Positions 7,593-13,133 of a stretch of 17,211 bases of DNA are shown here, in pieces; within the stretch, counting starts at the first letter, position 1; every line of letters starts with the position of its first letter. Position numbers and translations under genes: made by a program. Location: the NCBI GenBank assembly GCA_002305315.1, contig DBQQ01000037.1, positions 1 to 17,211 on the forward strand. The letters are read 5' to 3'. This DNA comes from Clostridiales bacterium UBA1390. GTDB taxonomy: Bacteria; Bacillota; Clostridia; Lachnospirales; Bianqueaceae. The notes below the pieces were generated by a model. The model did not search any database. It saw only the letters and a list, made by a program, of their open reading frames with translations, and was not told where the DNA came from.

Positions 7593-7758
7593 GTCGGATC
7601 CATGAACTTAACCATACCACTGGTGGATTACGCTGCCTCTTCCTGTCAGTTGCCATCAGTGTTTCCATAGGCCGCCTGGTGGCTGCATCACCAATGCCTA
7701 TTTTGAACAAGTCCCCTTGCCGCCTTCCCTCCCGTAGGCATTCTGCAAGGGGATTTTC
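7593..7758 (+). ncRNA. Candidate structured small RNA with C-rich loops
   Basis: This stretch of about 165 bases between cysK and the GDSL gene has a promoter in front and three stem-loops by eye. Stem 1 pairs 7618-7626 (CACTGGTGG) with 7653-7661 (CCATCAGTG), nine pairs with one G-U. Stem 2 pairs ATAGGC 7667-7672 with GCCTAT 7696-7701 and TGGTG 7677-7681 with CACCA 7689-7693. Stem 3 is the terminator at 7709-7756. The loops of stems 1 and 3 hold pyrimidine tracts (CCTCTTCC at 7636-7643; CTTCCCTCCC at 7724-7733), resembling C-rich seeds that Firmicute small RNAs use against Shine-Dalgarno sites. ATGCCTA (7694-7700) is also complementary to TAGGCAT (7735-7741) in the terminator loop, so a pseudoknot or switch is possible. 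It does not show 6S, SRP, tmRNA or RNase P signatures I know. Function unknown. Confidence 0.55.
7709..7758 (+). terminator. Terminator of the candidate small RNA
   Basis: AAGTCCCCTTGC (7709-7720) pairs with GCAAGGGGATTT (7745-7756) through 12 pairs including one G-U, enclosing a 24-base loop with an inner GCCT/AGGC stem. A short T run (7754-7757) follows on the plus strand; the minus strand has no T run here, which fixes the direction. Confidence 0.7.
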
Positions 7759-7770
7759 TTATGCATCAGG

Positions 7771-7796
7771 AAAAGGGGGCCAGCGCCCCCCTTTTT
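7771..7796 (-). terminator. Terminator of the serC-GDSL operon
   Basis: GGGGGC (7775-7780) pairs with GCCCCC (7785-7790) around loop CAGC. AAAA precedes and TTTTT follows, so it can work both ways. It begins two bases beyond the stop codon of the GDSL gene and separates it from the small RNA. Confidence 0.85.
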
Positions 7797-7797
7797 C

Positions 7798-8448
7798 TCA
7801 TTCGCAATCTATACACCCGATTCGCTTCAGGATCTCCAGCGCCATCAGTCCATGACCGTAGTCTGAAGGATGCACGCCATCTGGACAAATCTTCTCCTGC
7901 ACAGCATCTCCCCGTTCCATGTCCTTTTGAAAAGCGGCCGGAATATCGATCCAAAGATCCGCATACTCCTGCCCCAAGTCTGCAAGAAGCTTCCCTTTCC
8001 GATCAAAATCCTCATGCCAGGATATCTTCGCAGGATCAGAATCCAACAACCAGGGCTGAAGTACCATCACCCGGGTTCCTTCCAAGTCATTTCGAATCCT
8101 CTGAATCAGCTCCCGCACATGACTTCTTGTCACCTCTGCCGGAATCGGATTGCCTTCCGCCCATCCATGCCAAGTATCATTAATGCCAATCAGAATGAAA
8201 ACATACTGCGGTTTCAGAGCCAACAGATCCTTCTCATACCGTCTCAGGAGATCCGCCGAAACATTCCCACTCACACCTCGATTAAAGAACCGGATATGCT
8301 GATTCGGAAACAACACCGAATACAATGCAGCTATCTTTGCCGCATATCCCTTGCCCAGATCCTGTCCATTTTCCTTGTCTCTGCCGGCATCCGTGATAGA
8401 ATCTCCATAGAACAGCACTGTGCTGCCTTCTGTAAAAAACTCCTTCAT
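7798..8448 (-). CDS. GDSL/SGNH-family hydrolase
   Basis: 216 residues without signal peptide, so probably cytoplasmic. All four SGNH blocks are present: GDSIT with Ser17, RGVSGN with the oxyanion Gly near 58-61, GIND with Asn90, and CPDGVHPSDYG with Asp190 and His193. The family comprises esterases and acylhydrolases such as sugar or aryl esterase and lysophospholipase types; the substrate cannot be told from sequence. It starts six bases after the serC stop codon without a recognisable Shine-Dalgarno, so translation is probably coupled to serC. A terminator follows at once. The pairing with serine synthesis is unexplained. Confidence 0.9.
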   Translation of the reverse strand: MKEFFTEGSTVLFYGDSITDAGRDKENGQDLGKGYAAKIAALYSVLFPNQHIRFFNRGVSGNVSADLLRRYEKDLLALKPQYVFILIGINDTWHGWAEGNPIPAEVTRSHVRELIQRIRNDLEGTRVMVLQPWLLDSDPAKISWHEDFDRKGKLLADLGQEYADLWIDIPAAFQKDMERGDAVQEKICPDGVHPSDYGHGLMALEILKRIGCIDCE

Positions 8449-8454
8449 GACTGC

Positions 8455-9546
8455 TTATGCATTCTCTTTCTCAAAATTCTGCATGAAACTGACCAGCTTC
8501 TCCACACCTTCCATCGGCATCGCGTTATAAATCGACGCACGCATACCGCCTACTGAACGATGTCCCTTCAGATTGGAAAATCCGGCCGCACTGCTTTCCT
8601 TCACAAACTTCGCATCCAGATCCTCATCCCCTGTCCTAAAGGTCACATTCATCATAGAACGATCCACAGGTTCCGCTACCGCCTTAAACATCCGGCTCTG
8701 ATCCAGGAAATCATAAAGCAGCGCTGCCTTCTTTTGATTTCTTTCCTTCATCGCCGTAAGGCCTCCCAGTCTCTGGATCCACTCCAGCACGAGCTTGCAG
8801 ACATAGATCGGATAGGTCGGCGGCGTGTTATACATGGAGCCATTCTTAATCTGCACGGCATAGTCTAACATCGTGGGTGTTGCCGGCAGTGTCTTGCCCG
8901 CCAAATCCTCTCGAATGATGACCACCGTCAGTCCCGCCGGTGCGATATTCTTCTGAGCTCCTGCATAGATCAGACCAAACTTGGAGACATCCACAGGCTC
9001 AGAGAGAATACAGCTGGACATGTCTGCTACCAACGGCACCTTTCCGGTGTCCGGAATATAGTGCCATTTTGTACCGAAGATGGTATTATTCAGACAGATG
9101 TGAACGTAGTCCGCTTCCGGATCCAGATCCAACTCTTCCTGTACAGGTACATGCGTGAAATTGCAGTCTTCCGTCGTTCCTGCCAGATGAATCTTGTCGC
9201 TGAACTTCTTTGCCTCCGAGTAAGCTTTCTTAGAAAACTGTCCAGTGACTACGTAGTCAGCCTTCCCGCTTCCCACAAGCAGATTCATGGGAACCATGGC
9301 AAACTGGGTGCTGGCTCCTCCCTGTAAAAATAGCACCTTATATCCCTCCGGGATTCCCATGACCTCTCGAAACAGTGCCTCTGCCTGCGTAATGATCTCA
9401 TCATATACTTTGGAACGATGGCTCATCTCCATGACAGACATTCCGCTGCCATGATAATTCAGCATGTCCTTCGCACACTCTTCCAGCACTTCCTGTGGCA
9501 ACATGGACGGTCCTGCGGAAAAATTGTAGATCCGATGATCGAACAT
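8455..9546 (-). CDS. serC: Phosphoserine aminotransferase
   Basis: About 363 residues, matching SerC of other bacteria. This PLP enzyme converts 3-phosphohydroxypyruvate and glutamate to 3-phosphoserine and 2-oxoglutarate, the second step of serine synthesis, and can also serve pyridoxal phosphate synthesis. Visible marks are IYNFSAGPSMLP at the start, SHRSK near 42-46, LQGGASTQFAMVPMNL, NNTIFGT, and AGAQKNIAPAG with the PLP lysine near 199; the C-terminal LKGHRSVGGMRASIYNAM is also typical. A longer frame begins at 9585, but that ATG lies in the predicted -10 box, and the ATG at 9546 has AAGGGGAG eight bases upstream. It leads a two-gene operon with the GDSL hydrolase. serA is not in the window. 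Confidence 0.97.
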   Translation of the reverse strand: MFDHRIYNFSAGPSMLPQEVLEECAKDMLNYHGSGMSVMEMSHRSKVYDEIITQAEALFREVMGIPEGYKVLFLQGGASTQFAMVPMNLLVGSGKADYVVTGQFSKKAYSEAKKFSDKIHLAGTTEDCNFTHVPVQEELDLDPEADYVHICLNNTIFGTKWHYIPDTGKVPLVADMSSCILSEPVDVSKFGLIYAGAQKNIAPAGLTVVIIREDLAGKTLPATPTMLDYAVQIKNGSMYNTPPTYPIYVCKLVLEWIQRLGGLTAMKERNQKKAALLYDFLDQSRMFKAVAEPVDRSMMNVTFRTGDEDLDAKFVKESSAAGFSNLKGHRSVGGMRASIYNAMPMEGVEKLVSFMQNFEKENA

Positions 9547-9583
9547 CGCGTTCACTCCCCTTTGATATGAAATATTTTGATTC

Positions 9584-9612
9584 ATTGTAACACAATTTTT
9601 TTCTTTTGTCTA
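9584..9612 (-). promoter_or_regulatory. Promoter of serC
   Basis: On the minus strand TAGACA (9612-9607) and TACAAT (9589-9584) are separated by 17 bases. The start near 9577 gives a leader of about 30 bases containing the Shine-Dalgarno for the ATG at 9546. Confidence 0.7.
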
Positions 9613-9633
9613 GTAAATTGATAAAATAATTGA

Positions 9634-9681
9634 GGGATCAGAAGCCTATAGACCCATGATGGTCTATAATTTTCTGATCCC
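9634..9681 (-). terminator. Long interrupted hairpin after the ECF S-component gene
   Basis: GGGATCAGAA (9634-9643) pairs with TTCTGATCCC (9672-9681), then after a 3x3 internal loop TATAGACC (9647-9654) pairs with GGTCTATA (9661-9668) around loop CATGAT. It begins six bases past the stop of the gene at 9688-10284 on the minus strand and stands before the serC promoter. The following tract is AT-rich but not a clean U run, so terminator is the best call, with an RNA stabiliser as alternative. Confidence 0.6.
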
Positions 9682-9687
9682 CATATC

Positions 9688-10284
9688 TTATGTTCTTGGT
9701 GATGCTAGCAGTCCTGTTCTTCGAAGAATCGGTACCAGCGCCGAATATAATGTGACCGCGATCAAAATCGCCGCTACCGCATTGACCAGCGTGGAGACGG
9801 CCGTCCACTTCGCCAGGAGATTGGCTGTAACCTCTGCATTTCCCAACAGGAACCGATTGTACAAGTAGGAACAGATCGGATCCACAATGACATTAAATGC
9901 CATACCGGCCAACGCCCCCAGGAAAGACCAACGGATCACTTTCGCCGGCTCATGCTGCTGCGATAAATGCCCCACATGATGTGCTACCAGCCCTACAATC
10001 AAACCAATCATCAGCTTCATGAAAAAGGTTCTGGGAGCACTATCCGCGTATCCACTGGTCAAATCGGCAATCGTCATACCTACCGCACCGGCCAATCCGC
10101 CCTTGAGCCCGCCCAAAAGCAGCGCGCCCAACACACAAAACGCATTTCCCAGATGGATCGCTGTCTTATCTCCACCTATTGGAATATCAATTCGTAAAAA
10201 CTGAAACCCAATATAACATAGTGCCGCCATCAACGCGGTCTGCGCCAGCTGTATCGTCGCCTGGGAACGTTCATTTCCACTCAT
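9688..10284 (-). CDS. ECF transporter S component, substrate unknown
   Basis: 198 residues with about six hydrophobic segments, the size and layout of substrate-binding S components of energy-coupling-factor vitamin transporters. The N-terminal AQTALMAALCYIGF resembles the conserved Ala-rich helix 1 that contacts the T component. IHLGNAFCVLGALLLGG and GMTIADLTSGYADSAPRTFFMKLMIGL are typical of this fold. No dedicated EcfA or EcfT gene is nearby, so it probably shares a genome-wide ECF module (group II), which is usual in Firmicutes. The substrate, likely a vitamin or related small molecule, cannot be read from sequence. AGGG six bases before the ATG is a moderate ribosome site. It has its own promoter and a hairpin behind it, so it is monocistronic. 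Confidence 0.85.
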   Translation of the reverse strand: MSGNERSQATIQLAQTALMAALCYIGFQFLRIDIPIGGDKTAIHLGNAFCVLGALLLGGLKGGLAGAVGMTIADLTSGYADSAPRTFFMKLMIGLIVGLVAHHVGHLSQQHEPAKVIRWSFLGALAGMAFNVIVDPICSYLYNRFLLGNAEVTANLLAKWTAVSTLVNAVAAILIAVTLYSALVPILRRTGLLASPRT

Positions 10285-10333
10285 CTTCAGCCCTCATTTC
10301 AGAATCATTTCCCTCTTCAAGAAGGATGGGCTA

Positions 10334-10379
10334 AGAATACACCCAATCTGACCTCTTTACAATGTCCAATTTGAACATT
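10334..10379 (-). promoter_or_regulatory. Promoter of the ECF S component with upstream dyad
   Basis: TTGTAA (10362-10357) and TATTCT (10339-10334) are spaced by 17 bases on the minus strand. A near-perfect 19-bp dyad at 10361-10379 (arms AATGTTCAA and TTGGACATT on the minus strand, one mismatch) touches the -35 box. Its place fits a regulator binding site; the regulator is unknown. Confidence 0.45.
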
Positions 10380-10399
10380 TATTAGCAGGCCAGATCGTC

Positions 10400-11872
10400 T
10401 TATGGCTGATTTCGATACTCCTGATCTTCTGTCTGCTGTTCGATGGCTCGCTCCAGATCCTCTTTCTCGATACAAACCAACTGCTCATCTGAAACAGCAT
10501 CATACCCCACCAGACGGTTGGCCTGCTGAGTGATTGTCTTTTCAAATAGGTTTCTGGCCTCTCTGGCATTCGCGAAATTTTCCGGCTTATTTTCGCAACG
10601 CTCCTGAAAATACGCTGCTAAAAATGCTTTCGCCTCCTGAGAAAGTTCGTACCTGTTTTTCTGACACATACTTTCGAAAATCTGCGTCAGTTCCTGCGGC
10701 TCATAATCTTCAAAGAAGATAAACGTATTGAATCGAGAGCGCAGACCCGGATTCGACTGTAGGAACTGCTCCATGCGCTCGGTATACCCCGCCACAATGA
10801 CGACCAGATCATCCCGATGGTCTTCCATGGCCTTGAGCAGTGTATCCACGGCCTCCTGTCCAAAATCATTCGATCCGGTGTTCGCCGTCAGTGTATACGC
10901 CTCATCAATAAAAAGCACGCCGCCCAATGCACTCTCCACGACTTCCATCACCTTCGTGGCCGTCTGCCCGATATAGCCGCTGACCAGTCCCGAACGATCT
11001 GTCTCCACCAGCTGTCCCGTGTTCAGGATCCCTAGTCCCCGGTACAGCTGTGCCAGAATTCTGGCCACCGTCGTCTTTCCTGTACCCGGGTTACCCATAA
11101 ACACCAGATGCATGGACATGATGACTTGCGGCAGTCCTCGTTCCTTTCTCATCTGTTTGATCTTCAGCAGATTGATCAGATTGTTGACTTCTTCCTTGAC
11201 CCGTTCCAGGCCAATTAAAGAGTTCAGCTCGTCCAACAGTTCATCCGATGTCTTCTCTTTTTCCTCCGTTTCCGAAACGGCATCCTTAGCTTTAGGCGCC
11301 GATCCGCCATTCTTTTTGGGAATCGGCCTTTCCTTCACATCCTTTAGCCCATTGGCTGCGTTCCCCGCATTGACCTCATATTTCTTCAGATACTTCTGCA
11401 GATTCAGGATATAGCGAGTCATATTCTCCAGTTCCGTAGGATCCGTGTCTGTATTATAAGAAATCATAGCCTGTCCCAACTCTCTGTACAAATTGGCAGT
11501 CTCCTGGCCATACGTTGTCCTGCGCCCCTCCCGCTTGGCTCGCACATCCAACCGAACACACTCCTGCATGGACTTGGGAATCTTTCGTTCAAAGCTTCCA
11601 TCGCCCAACTGCCTCTCGTAATAATACATCATCATCTGATCTTTGGACAGATACATCCCGGATACCTGTTGAATAAACCGCACCTCGCTGTTCAGGATGC
11701 GATGCTCATAACAGGCAATATAGATCAGATACAGGACCATCTCCAGCTTCATACACTCCCGAAATGACAGCTTTTGCCCGGCAAAAGCGCCCTCCTGCGC
11801 CTGTAATCTATCACACATGCGAAACATCTGATCGCATTTCGACCGTAAACGTTCTATCGTAATGAAATCCAT
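10400..11872 (-). CDS. SpoVK/CbxX-family AAA ATPase with helical N-terminal domain
   Basis: 490 residues. The C-terminal 280 residues form one AAA+ module of the CbxX/CfqX/SpoVK type: LIGLERVKEEV (219-229), Walker A GNPGTGKTT (260-268), Walker B GGVLFIDEAY (317-326), sensor VIVAGYT (358-364) and arginine-finger region NPGLRSRF (374-381). Members remodel protein complexes; SpoVK is made during Bacillus spore maturation and relatives serve Rubisco activation and type VII secretion. Residues 1-165 are helical and unlike SpoVK proper; a TerB-like fold is possible but weak. A charged linker (about 180-212) joins the parts. GAGGG eight bases upstream marks the start. The gene has its own promoter overlapping the end of the CHAP gene. 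The client protein is unknown. Confidence 0.88.
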   Translation of the reverse strand: MDFITIERLRSKCDQMFRMCDRLQAQEGAFAGQKLSFRECMKLEMVLYLIYIACYEHRILNSEVRFIQQVSGMYLSKDQMMMYYYERQLGDGSFERKIPKSMQECVRLDVRAKREGRRTTYGQETANLYRELGQAMISYNTDTDPTELENMTRYILNLQKYLKKYEVNAGNAANGLKDVKERPIPKKNGGSAPKAKDAVSETEEKEKTSDELLDELNSLIGLERVKEEVNNLINLLKIKQMRKERGLPQVIMSMHLVFMGNPGTGKTTVARILAQLYRGLGILNTGQLVETDRSGLVSGYIGQTATKVMEVVESALGGVLFIDEAYTLTANTGSNDFGQEAVDTLLKAMEDHRDDLVVIVAGYTERMEQFLQSNPGLRSRFNTFIFFEDYEPQELTQIFESMCQKNRYELSQEAKAFLAAYFQERCENKPENFANAREARNLFEKTITQQANRLVGYDAVSDEQLVCIEKEDLERAIEQQTEDQEYRNQP

Positions 11873-11910
11873 CTCTTATTCCCTCATTCCTGCGGTATCA
11901 CCACAAAAAG

Positions 11911-11939
11911 AGGGTAGCATGAAATGTATAAAAAGTCAA
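11911..11939 (-). promoter_or_regulatory. Promoter of the SpoVK-like gene
   Basis: TTGACT (11939-11934) and TACCCT (11916-11911) are 17 bases apart on the minus strand, with TG one base before the -10 (extended -10). The -35 lies six bases past the stop codon of the CHAP gene. Confidence 0.55.
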
Positions 11940-11944
11940 TACTT

Positions 11945-12556
11945 TTAAGGTTCTATCTGCGCGTATCCCAAGATCTGTTCTTCCGTCAGATCATAGGTCT
12001 GACGCATACACGCATCATCACAGTTTCCTTCTATTGTATGTACTTTTCCATCCTGCAAGGCTTCTACGATGCCCACATGATCCACGACGCCATCCTGCTT
12101 GCCATCTCGAATCCAGTCGAAAAAAATCAAATCCCCAGGAGACGGTTCATAGGAATCCTCTCGCCACATCCCCGCATTCTTCAACCACCTTCGATCACAG
12201 ATCGAAAACTTTGGCAATGCACCCGATTCGATATAACCACACTCATTGGCGCACCAACTGACAAAACAGCCGCACCATTCCACACGCTGTGCAAATCCAT
12301 ACCAACGCCAGTATTTTTCACCTCCCTTGTTCCCGATCTCCTGCTGCGCCACCTGTACTAACGGTGGGATTTCCCATGTCTTTGCCTGTACAAAAAGAAC
12401 AGAGGAGGAAGTCTCCTGTTTCCAGGAAGGCTGTACCGCCCCTTCTTCCTCCTCTGCGCTCTGGCGTGACCATACGATCGCCAGTGTCAAAATAATAAAG
12501 ATAACAATGATTCCTATCATAAAGATAATATCGGACTTCACATGCCTTCTGCGCAT
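11945..12556 (-). CDS. Membrane-anchored CHAP-domain amidase/peptidase
   Basis: 203 residues. A basic start and one transmembrane helix (about 9-29) without an obvious cleavage site suggest an anchored protein facing the wall. After an acidic spacer, residues about 63-200 form a CHAP (NlpC/P60-like) domain: VAQQEIGNKGGEKY at its start, EWCGCFVSWCANECGY with the likely nucleophile Cys95, PSPGDLIFFDW, VDHVGIVE with His160, and KVHTIEGN with the polar third residue (Glu176 or Asn178). Such domains cut peptidoglycan peptides or amide bonds. GGAGAG about five bases before the ATG is the ribosome site. It lies 69 bases after the flavodoxin stop without a clear terminator or promoter between them, so it may be cotranscribed with flavodoxin. 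Confidence 0.88.
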   Translation of the reverse strand: MRRRHVKSDIIFMIGIIVIFIILTLAIVWSRQSAEEEEGAVQPSWKQETSSSVLFVQAKTWEIPPLVQVAQQEIGNKGGEKYWRWYGFAQRVEWCGCFVSWCANECGYIESGALPKFSICDRRWLKNAGMWREDSYEPSPGDLIFFDWIRDGKQDGVVDHVGIVEALQDGKVHTIEGNCDDACMRQTYDLTEEQILGYAQIEP

Positions 12557-12625
12557 CTTCGCTCTCCATGAACGTTCTGCTGTATGTGTATTCTTCCGTA
12601 TTCGTCTTTATGACTGGCCCCTTCT

Positions 12626-13048
12626 TTAGGCTAACGATGCCCCCAAGCTCTTGCAAGCCTCGATCACATCATCATCCGGTGCATCGTTGCAGATCACACT
12701 GTCACAGGCAAGTACCGCGCCATCCTCTTTGCAGGTACTCTCCCAATTGCGCATCCACTCTCCGTCGCCCCAGCCGTAGGATCCAAACAGAGCAATCTTC
12801 TTGCCGGACAGCTTTGACTCACAATCCTGAAACATGGGTTCGAACTCACTATCCTCCAATTGTTCCACCCCCATAGAAGGGCAGCCAAAAGCAACTGCAT
12901 CGTATTCATCCATTTTGCCTGCACCAAAGGAAGATGCCGTGAATAAATCCGCCTCCGCACCGGCTGTCCGTATTCCTTCTACCACGGCATTCGCCATCGC
13001 TTCCGTATTGCCAGTTCCGCTCCAGTACACAACTGCTACTTTTTTCAT
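12626..13048 (-). CDS. Flavodoxin
   Basis: 140 residues, the size of short-chain flavodoxins. It carries FMN and replaces ferredoxin as a low-potential electron carrier, typically when iron is short. The phosphate-binding loop WSGTGNT (9-15) follows the first beta strand VAVVYW, GCPSMGVEQLED (55-66) matches the 50s FMN loop, and FGSYGWGDGEW (88-98) matches the 90s loop. The acidic surface is typical. ACGGTG/AAGGA upstream of the ATG is a moderate ribosome site. The promoter at 13096-13124 is consensus-like and overlapped by two inverted repeats, one at the expected transcription start, so repression by a metal-dependent regulator is likely by inference. Confidence 0.95.
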   Translation of the reverse strand: MKKVAVVYWSGTGNTEAMANAVVEGIRTAGAEADLFTASSFGAGKMDEYDAVAFGCPSMGVEQLEDSEFEPMFQDCESKLSGKKIALFGSYGWGDGEWMRNWESTCKEDGAVLACDSVICNDAPDDDVIEACKSLGASLA

Positions 13049-13069
13049 AGTATTTCACCGTTCCTTTCC

Positions 13070-13089
13070 AGGTTAGTTATCACTAACCT
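13070..13089 (-). promoter_or_regulatory. Operator-like inverted repeat at the flavodoxin transcription start
   Basis: AGGTTAGT and ACTAACCT form perfect 8-bp arms around TATC, immediately downstream of the -10 box. The arms resemble the GGTTAG/CTAACC half sites of DtxR/IdeR-family boxes, though the spacing is longer. A repressor here would block the promoter. Confidence 0.65.
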
Positions 13090-13095
13090 ATGCAT

Positions 13096-13124
13096 ACAAT
13101 ACAAGAAAATCTCTCTATTGTCAA
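13096..13124 (-). promoter_or_regulatory. Promoter of flavodoxin
   Basis: On the minus strand TTGACA (13124-13119, full consensus) and TATTGT (13101-13096) are spaced by 17 bases. The start would lie near 13089, at the edge of the inverted repeat 13070-13089. Confidence 0.8.
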
Positions 13125-13133
13125 GATTTTCTT
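13103..13133 (-). terminator. AT-rich hairpin after the GTPase-NYN gene, overlapping the flavodoxin -35
   Basis: AAGAAAATCT (13103-13112) and AGATTTTCTT (13124-13133) are perfect 10-bp arms around an 11-base loop that contains most of TTGACA. It directly abuts the stop codon of the gene at 13134. It may be a weak terminator or a second operator of the flavodoxin promoter. Confidence 0.45.

Noticed and set aside
7507..7710. Minus-strand ORF of 67 codons over the small RNA region
   Set aside because: It overlaps the cysK promoter and the structured plus-strand transcript, lacks a Shine-Dalgarno and has arbitrary composition.
7593..7758. 6S RNA, SRP RNA or tmRNA identity for the plus-strand transcript
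   Set aside because: The 5' and 3' ends do not pair as in 6S RNA, and the SRP GGAAG-type apical motif and tmRNA tag/tRNA-like ends are absent. Left unnamed.
12318..12656. Minus-strand 112-codon ORF spanning the end of flavodoxin and the start of the CHAP gene
   Set aside because: It overlaps two well-supported genes in another frame and resembles no family.
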